From a virus, in the IMG/VR virus record IMGVR_UViG_3300018428_000161, positions 1-25,543 of that record: a stretch of DNA of 25,543 nt; one strand, 5' to 3'. Both the position numbers and the translations under genes were made by a program. Numbering within the stretch: the first letter of the stretch is position 1; each line of letters starts with the position of its first letter. The notes beneath the pieces were generated by a model that searched no databases, had not been told where the DNA came from, and saw nothing but the letters and a program-made list of their open reading frames with translations. This document shows, in pieces, positions 1 to 5,447 of the stretch.

Positions 1-387
1 AAGGTTGATGAAGCTGTTGACAATACAAAGGCATCAATAGAAACTTTTGAAATCAAGACTGAGAACACAATTGATAAGTTTGAAGATAAGACAAAAGCTC
101 AATTAGATGAAGCAGAAGCTGATCTGAAAGAAGCCCAAGATGAACTAGAAGAGATGTCAAACAATCTAAAGCTAGAGCTTGAAAAGATCAGAGACACTAT
201 GGGTGAAATCAGATCTGAAACATCTGCAACTCTAAGAGATGTTGAAATGACTATGAGAGAATCAGAAAAAGATACACGTGATGTGATGAAAGAGACCAGG
301 GCTGATCTAGAGTTCAAGATGGATGAACTTGAAACCGATATAAAAGAAACTATAGAAGAAGCACTTGATAACCCACTCAATGACTAA
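1..387 (+). CDS. Coiled-coil protein, 5' truncated by the window edge
   Basis: The frame is open from base 1 to the TAA at 385-387, so the gene starts before the window. The visible 128 residues are almost wholly charged and helical, with heptad-like Leu/Ile/Met spacing and runs of Asp/Glu/Lys, and no Cys, Pro-rich or membrane segment. It ends in ALDNPLND. This suggests a long coiled coil, as found in phage fibre, chaperone or baseplate-linked proteins, but the specific role is unknown. A late-type promoter and a new gene follow within 33 bases. An internal ATG at 154 exists but nothing marks it as a start, because the frame is open and equally helical upstream of it. Confidence 0.75.
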   Translation, partial: KVDEAVDNTKASIETFEIKTENTIDKFEDKTKAQLDEAEADLKEAQDELEEMSNNLKLELEKIRDTMGEIRSETSATLRDVEMTMRESEKDTRDVMKETRADLEFKMDELETDIKETIEEALDNPLND

Positions 388-392
388 TAACT

Positions 393-400
393 GATAAATA
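393..400 (+). promoter_or_regulatory. Candidate T4-type late promoter (GATAAATA)
   Basis: GATAAATA differs by one base from the T4 late promoter box TATAAATA. Counting the box as -13 to -6, transcription would start near 406, giving a short leader that carries the AAGGAG site (407-412) for the gene at 420. The position between genes and in front of a strong RBS supports it. The octamer alone is weak evidence in AT-rich DNA. Confidence 0.4.
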
Positions 401-419
401 CCTTTGAAGGAGAGAAGGT

Positions 420-884
420 ATGATTGATCCAGTTACTGCAATTGGGTTGGCTACGTCTGCGTATAATGGAATCAAGAGTGCTATAGCCACCGGTAGAGAA
501 ATTCAAGATATGGGATCACAACTTGGCCAGTGGGCCAAAGCCATAAGTGATCTTGACTATGCCCATCAAAAAGCAGAGAAGCCACCTTGGTACAAAGCTC
601 TTGGTGGTGGTGTTCAGGCCAATGCAATGGAAGTCTGGATGCACAAGAAAAAAGCACAGGATATGAGAGAAGAGCTCCGTTCGTATATTTCTCTTTACTA
701 CGGGCCTTCGGCTTGGGACGAAATCGTATCAATAGAAGCTCAGATGCGTAAAGCCCAAAAAGAAGAAATTTATCGCAAAGAGGAATTAAAACAATCTATT
801 ATAGAGTGGTCGCTTGGTATACTTTGTTTTGTATTAGGGGTTTCAATATTAGGTGGTATTACATACTTAGCTTATATAGGATAA
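420..884 (+). CDS. Conserved T4-like marine phage protein with C-terminal membrane anchor
   Basis: This is a 154-residue protein starting at an ATG with AAGGAG seven bases upstream. The N-terminus (MIDPVTAIGLATSAYNGIK) and the PPWYKALGGGV stretch near residues 55-65 match a protein pattern I recognise from T4-like cyanophages, where it has no assigned function. Residues 70-125 are a charged helical region. Residues about 128-152 form one hydrophobic span (SLGILCFVLGVSILGGITYL), so the protein is probably a C-tail-anchored membrane protein with its bulk in the cytoplasm, or a virion component with a hydrophobic tail. A holin-type role is conceivable but there is only one membrane span and no direct support. 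Confidence 0.8.
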   Translation: MIDPVTAIGLATSAYNGIKSAIATGREIQDMGSQLGQWAKAISDLDYAHQKAEKPPWYKALGGGVQANAMEVWMHKKKAQDMREELRSYISLYYGPSAWDEIVSIEAQMRKAQKEEIYRKEELKQSIIEWSLGILCFVLGVSILGGITYLAYIG

Positions 885-1022
885 ATGGAAATAAAACAAT
901 GTAAACTTACCAGAAGATGGATTGTCTACGATGACAAGGGATACATTGTTGTGATCACTTCACACAAAAGAATTGCTGTAAATTTATTTAAAAAAGGTAA
1001 AAATGTTAGCGCTAACATTTGA
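885..1022 (+). CDS. Small basic protein, 45 residues
   Basis: The ATG at 885 follows directly on the TAA (882-884) of the gene before, suggesting translational coupling; no separate Shine-Dalgarno is visible. The product is basic (MEIKQCKLTRRWIVYDDKG at the start) with alternating beta-like stretches (WIVYDD, YIVVIT, RIAVNLF) and may be a small single-domain beta protein. It resembles short unassigned proteins found next to the same membrane-anchored gene in other marine T4-like phages. The last six codons lie inside a perfect 20-bp palindrome (1001-1020). Confidence 0.6.
   Translation: MEIKQCKLTRRWIVYDDKGYIVVITSHKRIAVNLFKKGKNVSANI
1001..1020. repeat. Perfect 20-bp palindrome
   Basis: AAATGTTAGCGCTAACATTT equals its own reverse complement over all 20 bases. 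It overlaps the last codons and first stop base of the preceding gene, about 40 bases before the next ATG. As RNA it could form an 8-bp stem closed by a GCGC loop, but no T-run follows, so it is a poor intrinsic terminator. A dimeric DNA-binding protein site or an RNA hairpin marking the operon end are both possible. Confidence 0.6.
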
Positions 1023-1061
1023 TATATAACGCATCCCTTCCACATAAGTTAAGGAGATGTT

Positions 1062-1310
1062 ATGTGTTCCCCATTCGTCCGTAAAGAAGCAAATCGATTA
1101 AATTGGATTATCAAAGGAAAACTTATCGACAAATCTTGGTCCGATGAAGATGTAGAAAAAACCTATCATTCATATACGAAACGATTATGGGGTAACAACG
1201 AAAACTATCTCCATGAAGGTGGTTTCGAACAGGCATGGAAGGTCAGAGAAGCAGAAATGCTACAAGAAGACGTTAAACATGTAGCTGTTCTTGGCGGTCA
1301 CTACGACTAA
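1062..1310 (+). CDS. Small protein of unknown function, 82 residues
   Basis: The ATG is preceded by AAGGAG with good spacing (AAGGAGATGTT-ATG), which makes the start secure. The protein is hydrophilic with many aromatic residues (W15, W26, W43, W59) and a charged helical middle. It has no membrane span, signal peptide or known motif that I recognise. It stands at the head of an island of similar-sized small genes, which in T4-like phages are usually early host-takeover genes, but that role is inferred only from position and size. Confidence 0.7.
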   Translation: MCSPFVRKEANRLNWIIKGKLIDKSWSDEDVEKTYHSYTKRLWGNNENYLHEGGFEQAWKVREAEMLQEDVKHVAVLGGHYD

Positions 1311-1338
1311 AAAAAATCAAAAAAATTCATTTTCCGGG

Positions 1339-1367
1339 TTGACATCAGATCAACAATGCCCTATATT
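1339..1367 (+). promoter_or_regulatory. Sigma70-type promoter TTGACA-17-TATATT
   Basis: TTGACA at 1339-1344, a spacer of exactly 17 bases, and TATATT at 1362-1367, one mismatch from the bacterial consensus. The start would be near 1374, leaving a leader of about 24 bases with the AAGGAGA site before the ATG at 1398. The box and leader are nearly the same as those at 2228-2284. It would be read by host RNA polymerase without phage factors, as expected of an early gene. Confidence 0.8.
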
Positions 1368-1397
1368 ATTAATATAAGGTAATGAAGGAGATATATC

Positions 1398-1637
1398 ATG
1401 ACTTACAATTGGATGGTTACGGCTACTAATGCAAAAGGCGATTTCTTTGAGGAGTATTTCGTAGAAGCTAAAGAAGCTGATATTCGTCATAAGCAACTTT
1501 ATAATGAAGTTGATGATCGTGGTCTTTGGAAGTGGGGATCTATTCGTACGACTAATATGGATACAATGCGAGCTGATCTTATCACGGGTATCTTGGGTCA
1601 GTCTCGTGAAGGACAAGTTCCTAATTGTGTAGCATAG
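1398..1637 (+). CDS. Small early-type protein, 79 residues
   Basis: The start is fixed by GAAGGAGATATATC-ATG behind a strong promoter. The sequence begins with a beta-rich stretch (MTYNWMVTATNAKGDFFEEYF) followed by a helix with Lys/Glu pairs (VEAKEADIRHKQLY) and a W-x-W motif near residue 44. No family is recognised. There are no membrane segments. The TAG stop is immediately followed by the 5' strand of the long helix of the candidate RNA at 1638-1781, so the gene and the RNA are probably on one transcript. Confidence 0.7.
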   Translation: MTYNWMVTATNAKGDFFEEYFVEAKEADIRHKQLYNEVDDRGLWKWGSIRTTNMDTMRADLITGILGQSREGQVPNCVA

Positions 1638-1781
1638 GAGACTATTTACCGGATGCGTCCGTGTGGAGGACCCGGCCGGCTAAAAGCACCATTGTTAGTT
1701 TCAATCAATCTAGAGCGGCAACGTCAATAAGGCCGTGCAGGGCGATTGAAGATACTAGGGGCGTATTCGGTAAATAGTCTT
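1638..1781 (+). ncRNA. Candidate structured RNA with a 21-23 bp closing helix
   Basis: Bases 1640-1660 pair without a gap with 1759-1779. These 21 pairs include three G-U pairs (1652/1767, 1655/1764, 1658/1761). A1639-T1780 and G1638-T1781 extend the helix. Inside, 1696-1706 pairs with 1744-1757 (TAGT/ACTA and TTCAATC/GATTGAA, with a 3-base GAT bulge). 1715-1719 can pair with 1732-1736. 1661-1664 can pair with 1686-1689, giving a branched, multi-helix fold. CGGCC at 1673-1677 could instead pair with GGCCG at 1731-1735, a possible pseudoknot. The segment is visibly richer in G+C than its surroundings, the usual mark of a structured RNA in an AT-rich genome. It sits between two small genes, its end touching the RBS (AAGGAG 1783-1788) of the next. 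It could be a stand-alone RNA processed from the transcript or a leader element controlling the gene at 1795. I cannot place it in a known RNA family. The strand is taken from its neighbours. Confidence 0.6.
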
Positions 1782-1794
1782 GAAGGAGATTAAG

Positions 1795-2001
1795 ATGAGA
1801 ACTGTACACTATGTAGGAATGGATTATGCTACCTATCAACGTGCTCGTCGCGTTTGGGGAGGTCCAGCATATTATCACAAGTGGATGGACGATCGTGTTT
1901 GGACTGAGGTTGGTGATAGCGATGTTGTTGTCGTCGGCGATCCTACTCATCGTCAATATGTTTGGGATGCTTCTGCAGTTAGTAAGGAGTATACAGATTG
2001 A
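1795..2001 (+). CDS. Small early-type protein, 68 residues
   Basis: The ATG at 1795 has AAGGAG at 1783-1788, six bases away. The TTG at 1780 in the same frame is rejected as a start because it lies in the RNA helix before this RBS. The product is rich in Tyr, Trp, Arg and Val (YQRARRVWGG, DSDVVVVGDP), probably a compact alpha/beta domain. No family is recognised. The leader is the end of the structured RNA, so translation may respond to how that RNA folds. The gene ends in a TTGA overlap with the next gene. Confidence 0.65.
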   Translation: MRTVHYVGMDYATYQRARRVWGGPAYYHKWMDDRVWTEVGDSDVVVVGDPTHRQYVWDASAVSKEYTD

Positions 2002-2231
2002 CACCTCAAGAAATACATGAATATAAACTATCATGGAGACCTGGCTATACTGTCAGGCTCCATTCTGATTTAGAATCACAAGGCAAGGATTGGTGTAAGC
2101 ATCATCTTGATAAACCTTATTGGAACTTTACAAAATGGACTGCTGTGTATGAACATACCTTTCATTTTGAAGATGAAGACACTGCAAAACTTTTTAAAGA
2201 AAATTTTAAAAAATATGCAGATTTAGGTTGA
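1998..2231 (+). CDS. Small protein with TTG start, 77 residues
   Basis: Translation most likely begins at TTG (1998-2000), which overlaps the TGA (1999-2001) of the gene before. AAGGAG at 1984-1989, inside that gene, is eight bases upstream and decides this start. There is no nearby ATG in frame. The protein is rich in aromatic and charged residues (YKLSWRPGYTVRLHSDLE, KWTAVYEHTFHF) and ends in a basic helix (AKLFKENFKKYADLG). The beta-beta-alpha pattern is that of a small globular domain, but no family is recognised. Its own stop overlaps the -35 box of the next promoter. Confidence 0.65.
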   Translation: MTPQEIHEYKLSWRPGYTVRLHSDLESQGKDWCKHHLDKPYWNFTKWTAVYEHTFHFEDEDTAKLFKENFKKYADLG

Positions 2232-2256
2232 CATTTGAATTCAAATGAACTATATT
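2228..2256 (+). promoter_or_regulatory. Sigma70-type promoter TTGACA-17-TATATT
   Basis: TTGACA at 2228-2233, 17-base spacer, TATATT at 2251-2256. The start should be near 2263, with GAAGGAGATATAAA before the ATG at 2285. Both promoter and leader copy the arrangement at 1339-1397, including the spacer length and the TAATGAAGGAGATATA leader. The spacer carries a perfect palindrome (2232-2247) that the other copy lacks. Confidence 0.8.
2232..2247. promoter_or_regulatory. 16-bp palindrome inside the promoter spacer, possible operator
   Basis: CATTTGAATTCAAATG is its own reverse complement and starts in the last bases of the -35 box. A symmetric protein bound here would cover the promoter, so repression is the natural reading. 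AT-rich DNA makes short palindromes common, and no protein partner is known. Confidence 0.4.
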
Positions 2257-2284
2257 AATATTATGATAATGAAGGAGATATAAA

Positions 2285-3229
2285 ATGGCACATGAAGTAG
2301 AAACAATGGCATATGCGGGTGAAGTTCCATGGCACGGTCTTGGAGTAAAAGTATCTAATGATCTTACGCCAGAACAAATTATGGTAAAGGCTGGTTGTGA
2401 TTGGGAAGTCACCAAAGAGCCTATTATGACAGAATCTGGTATTGCTATTCCGGGTAAGAATGCATTGGTGCGTTCATCAGATCAAAAGGTATTTGATATC
2501 ATCGGAGATGATTGGAAACCTGTTCAGAATCGTGAAGCATTTCAATTCTTCTCAGAGTTTGTATTAGCCGGTGAAATGGAAATGCATACTGCGGGTTCAT
2601 TAAAAGGTGGTAAGAATGTTTGGTGTCTTGCTAAGGTTAATGAATCTTTTTCTATCAACGGAGATGATCAGATTGATTCATATCTGTTGTTCTCTAATCC
2701 ACATGAGTATGGTAAAGCCATTGATGTTCGCTTTACACCTATTCGTGTTGTATGTCAAAATACTCTTACATTCTCTTTACAGGCTGCATCTAAGAATTTT
2801 GTAAAGCTTAATCACCGTACAGTATTTGATCCTGATATGGTTAAGGAATCTCTAGGTATTGCATCTGAGAAGTTTGCAAAGTATAAAGAGATGGCTGAGT
2901 TCTTGTCTTCTCGTAAGTTCTCTACAGAAGCTCTTATTCAATACTACAATGAGGTGTTTCCCTTTACACATAAAGAGCAGACACCTGTTGAGGTTGCGGA
3001 TGATCTTTCCAAGAATGCTAAAGCAGCTATGGAAGTTCTCTATACACAACCTGGTGCTCAGTATGCCGAAGGTAGCTGGTGGCAGGCTCTTAATTCTGTA
3101 ACCTATCTTACAGATCATGTTATGGGTCGCCAAGCGGATACTCGTATACAGTCTTCATGGTTTGGTATTAATCAAAACCGTAAACTTAAAGCTGTTAACA
3201 AGGCAGTAGAGTATGCCCGAGCCGCGTGA
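2285..3229 (+). CDS. DUF932-like phage/plasmid protein
   Basis: This is a 314-residue protein with a secure start (GAAGGAGATATAAA-ATG). The opening (AHEVETMAYAGEVPWHGLG), the middle GDDWKPVQNREAF and the IRVVCQNTL segment near residues 155-165 are the hallmarks of the DUF932 / phage-plasmid-like protein family (TIGR03299), whose members are usually 250-350 residues. Its biochemical role is unknown. Members occur on phages and plasmids, and a link to anti-restriction or DNA maintenance has been proposed. Here it is driven by a strong early-type promoter and followed closely by a SWIM zinc-finger protein, so the two are probably co-expressed. No membrane segment or signal peptide is present. 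Confidence 0.85.
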   Translation: MAHEVETMAYAGEVPWHGLGVKVSNDLTPEQIMVKAGCDWEVTKEPIMTESGIAIPGKNALVRSSDQKVFDIIGDDWKPVQNREAFQFFSEFVLAGEMEMHTAGSLKGGKNVWCLAKVNESFSINGDDQIDSYLLFSNPHEYGKAIDVRFTPIRVVCQNTLTFSLQAASKNFVKLNHRTVFDPDMVKESLGIASEKFAKYKEMAEFLSSRKFSTEALIQYYNEVFPFTHKEQTPVEVADDLSKNAKAAMEVLYTQPGAQYAEGSWWQALNSVTYLTDHVMGRQADTRIQSSWFGINQNRKLKAVNKAVEYARAA

Positions 3230-3240
3230 GGAAAGGTACC

Positions 3241-3486
3241 ATGAGTACATTCTACGGAAAACAAAAGAATGGTCCAAAAGGGAGAGTGATACCGTCCGAG
3301 GTGATTCGGACGGAGAATCACTGGCTTATTGGTACGACATGGACAAAGAATGGATCGACCGGAAATAAATATAGTATTACAATGTTCAATAAGGGTTTTG
3401 CTTGTAGTTGTCCAGCATGGAAGAAATGCAAGCATATAACTGCTGTCGAAGAACAATTGGCTTATGAAGGAGATTATAGCACATGA
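3241..3486 (+). CDS. SWIM-type zinc finger protein, 81 residues
   Basis: The start chosen is the ATG at 3241, with AGGAAAGG about five to twelve bases upstream; the in-frame GTG at 3226 lies in the end of the preceding gene and has no RBS. Residues 54-66 contain C55-x-C57-x5-C63-x-H65, the metal-binding pattern of SWIM fingers, which bind DNA or proteins. The preceding part is a small beta sheet (NHWLIGTTWTKNG, NKYSITMFNKG), as in other SWIM domains, so the whole protein is essentially one domain. It overlaps the next gene by ATGA. The partner is unknown; the preceding DUF932-like protein is a candidate because of co-transcription. Confidence 0.8.
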   Translation: MSTFYGKQKNGPKGRVIPSEVIRTENHWLIGTTWTKNGSTGNKYSITMFNKGFACSCPAWKKCKHITAVEEQLAYEGDYST

Positions 3487-3674
3487 TACCTATTAATTCA
3501 AAAAAGGAACCTACTCTATTAGGTAAAATGGAAAACATCGAAGATCTATTTAAGGTTAGTAAAATGGTTGATAATATGAACCAGGATCTTATTGATTCGG
3601 GATTTGATCAATATCAATACATAACGGTCCAACGAGGTAAGAAACTTTACATAGAACGTAAAGAAGGCCCATAG
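3483..3674 (+). CDS. Small protein, 63 residues, last gene of the early island
   Basis: The ATG at 3483 overlaps the TGA of the SWIM-protein gene (ATGA), and GAAGGAGA lies about eight bases upstream, so the start is firm. The sequence is a helix (NIEDLFKVSKMVDNMNQDLID) followed by a beta hairpin (YQYITVQRGKKLYIERKEG). No family is recognised. Its TAG stop lies in the four-base loop of the terminator hairpin that ends the transcription unit. Confidence 0.65.
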   Translation: MIPINSKKEPTLLGKMENIEDLFKVSKMVDNMNQDLIDSGFDQYQYITVQRGKKLYIERKEGP

Positions 3675-3685
3675 GGGCCTTTTTT
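3664..3685 (+). terminator. Intrinsic terminator
   Basis: AAGGCCC (3664-3670) pairs perfectly with GGGCCTT (3675-3681) across the loop ATAG, followed by TTTT and an AT-rich tract. The stop codon of the preceding gene is part of the loop. It closes the early-type transcription unit. Confidence 0.85.
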
Positions 3686-3690
3686 ATTCA

Positions 3691-3698
3691 TATAAATA
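3691..3698 (+). promoter_or_regulatory. T4-type late promoter TATAAATA
   Basis: A perfect TATAAATA box lies six bases after the terminator T-run and 28 bases before the ATG at 3726. By the T4 rule the transcript would start near 3704. In T4 such boxes are read by the phage sigma factor gp55 with gp33 and the sliding clamp. Its place directly after a terminator and before a run of virion-type genes makes this the best late promoter of the window. Confidence 0.75.
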
Positions 3699-3725
3699 TA
3701 GTAAAAGTTTACAAATGGTGTTTCT

Positions 3726-4679
3726 ATGAAAAGATTTGCATTACATGAAGAATTATTGTCAGAGGCTTCTAATTATGAATTAGGCGCAGCATATGAGACT
3801 GCTACAGCTTTGCATCTTCATAATAGTACTCATTCTGAAAGAAATACTTCTCCCGAACATTTAGAACGTATTAAAAAGATGAAACAGCTTCATGATGAAG
3901 CAATGTCTAAATTTTCTCCAGAGAAGCAAAAGGAAATTCTTCAGCGTGGAAAAGATTCTGCTAATGCCTATCTTAAATCTTTAAAGACTAATCATGGCAT
4001 TAATCCCGAAGACGTACATGAAGTTCATCATACATATGCAGGTATTGATTCTCTTGTAGGAAAGAAAGTATCTCAACATATGAATCCACATGATGTTGCT
4101 ATCAAAACAAAGAATGGTAAGCTTCATGGAGCATCTCTAAAATTCTCACCTGGTACTCTTTCTAACAATCCAACAAAAGCATTTGACAAAATGTCTGGTG
4201 AACTTGGTATTAAGACCGACACACATGGTGTTTGGGATCATCACTCCAATAAAGCCGGCCTTAGTGGTATGACTAAGAAACAAAAGAAAGAAGTAAGAGA
4301 TAAACCCGAAATAAAAGATGCTAACATGGAAGCAAAGAAGCAATCAGCTTTGCACCATACAGAAGCTTGGAATAATGCCAAACACGAAGATCATAAAAGA
4401 TTTTTGCAGCATATTACAAAATCGGATCCGCATATTCCATATGACTACGTTGTAGGTCATAAAGGTGGAACAGCAGAACCCATCAAAGATAAACACATTC
4501 ATAAACTTATTGCCAATGCAAAGTCTCTAAAGGCTACACATAATGGTACTAACTTAGTTCATATTCACGACCATGAAGGTAATCATGTTATGACATTTGA
4601 ACATAGACCTACACATGGATCATTTATTTCAACCCAAGTAAATGCAAAGTATGGTTCAGGAAAAGCAAAGGCTAAGTAA
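3726..4679 (+). CDS. Late protein with capsid-targeting-like N-terminus, possible PD-(D/E)xK-like nuclease
   Basis: The 317-residue protein begins MKRFALHEELLSEA. L11-S12-E13 followed by Ala fits the (L/I)xE cleavage rule of T4-type prohead proteases. The body is rich in His and Lys. Residues 15-32 (SNYELGAAYETATALHLH) hold a conserved-looking Glu. D123 followed by SLK at 137-139 (GASLKFSPG) recalls the D...(E/S)xK core of PD-(D/E)xK nucleases, with Ser in the place of the usual acidic residue. I recognise the overall pattern from T4-like marine phages, where it is unassigned. The nuclease reading is tentative. It is the first gene behind the late promoter at 3691, and its TAA overlaps the next ATG by one base. 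The RBS is weak (GGTG at 3717-3720). Confidence 0.65.
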   Translation: MKRFALHEELLSEASNYELGAAYETATALHLHNSTHSERNTSPEHLERIKKMKQLHDEAMSKFSPEKQKEILQRGKDSANAYLKSLKTNHGINPEDVHEVHHTYAGIDSLVGKKVSQHMNPHDVAIKTKNGKLHGASLKFSPGTLSNNPTKAFDKMSGELGIKTDTHGVWDHHSNKAGLSGMTKKQKKEVRDKPEIKDANMEAKKQSALHHTEAWNNAKHEDHKRFLQHITKSDPHIPYDYVVGHKGGTAEPIKDKHIHKLIANAKSLKATHNGTNLVHIHDHEGNHVMTFEHRPTHGSFISTQVNAKYGSGKAKAK

Positions 4680-5404
4680 TGGCAACGACAAGATATTTTT
4701 CCAATACATTTTATGCTGAGGGGGTAGACATTGCCAAAGGTGTGGTGATGGACGCGTCTCAGCGTAATATATTTGGAACGTGTGGTGACACAGCAAACAT
4801 TGTTACAACTGAATTTAGAACGCCTTGGGAGTTAGCAAGCAACTATATTTTTCCAAGCGCAGCTGCTCAGATGAGTTTAGTAAGCACCAGTGCTTCAGAT
4901 ACAGCAGTAACTGTTTTAATCTTGGGGTTAGATGCGGATTATAATATTATTCGAGAAACCCAAACTTTAACTGGGACAACCCCAATTACAACAGATAATA
5001 CTTATTTTAGAATTAACGATATTGTTTGTGTAGCAGGAAATGCGGTTGGTGATATAACATTAAGTGTTGGCGCTAATGTATATGCAAAGATATTGGCTGG
5101 AACTGGAAGAGACCAAAAAGCTGTTTATACTGTACCTAAAGGATACTGCTTTTTTCTTCAACGTATTGATGCTTTCTGTACAGATGCAAATGGTGGTAAA
5201 GCAGCAAGATTTAGAAACTTTTTAAGATCACCCAATGGTAGAGAACTCAGAGTAGCCGATACAACATTTTTTGAGAATATGCAAATTCTTAGACAAACAC
5301 CTTTTAAGTATGATGAAAAGACGGATATTGAAATGCAGCTAAGATCGTTATCCGGTTCAACATTTGGATCTATATTTGCAGAAGGAATATTAGTAAAACT
5401 TTAA
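4679..5404 (+). CDS. Putative virion structural protein
   Basis: This 241-residue protein is rich in Thr, Ala, Asn and Gly, is beta-strand dominated and has no long helices. The stretch YNIIRETQTLTGTTPITTDN (about residues 83-102), followed by YFRINDI, is typical of a group of marine phage virion proteins. A later segment (GYCFFLQRIDAFC...AARFRNFLRSPNGRELRVAD) ends in a C-terminal EGILVKL strand. Such proteins are found in virions, but the exact position (decoration, neck or fibre-linked) is not known. The ATG overlaps the stop of the preceding gene by one base, so the two are translationally coupled and share the late promoter at 3691. Confidence 0.7.
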   Translation: MATTRYFSNTFYAEGVDIAKGVVMDASQRNIFGTCGDTANIVTTEFRTPWELASNYIFPSAAAQMSLVSTSASDTAVTVLILGLDADYNIIRETQTLTGTTPITTDNTYFRINDIVCVAGNAVGDITLSVGANVYAKILAGTGRDQKAVYTVPKGYCFFLQRIDAFCTDANGGKAARFRNFLRSPNGRELRVADTTFFENMQILRQTPFKYDEKTDIEMQLRSLSGSTFGSIFAEGILVKL

Positions 5405-5413
5405 AAAATGTTG

Positions 5414-5442
5414 TTGACAATTGAAATTAAATCAAATATAAT
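5414..5442 (+). promoter_or_regulatory. Perfect consensus promoter TTGACA-17-TATAAT
   Basis: TTGACA at 5414-5419, exactly 17 bases, TATAAT at 5437-5442: a full match to the bacterial sigma70 consensus in both boxes. The usual start point, seven bases after the -10 box, is 5449, with 5448 (A) the nearest purine, yet the ATG of the next gene is 5448-5450. A transcript from here would carry no leader. Confidence 0.75.
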
Positions 5443-5447
5443 AAGAT

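Noticed and set aside
1638-1781. Retron-type RNA (flanking inverted repeats as a1/a2)
   Set aside because: The end-to-end helix recalls a retron, but no reverse transcriptase gene is present anywhere in the window.
1638-1781. tRNA or tmRNA gene
   Set aside because: No TPsiC-type GTTCRANNC, no anticodon arm layout and no CCA end; the closing stem is far too long for a tRNA.
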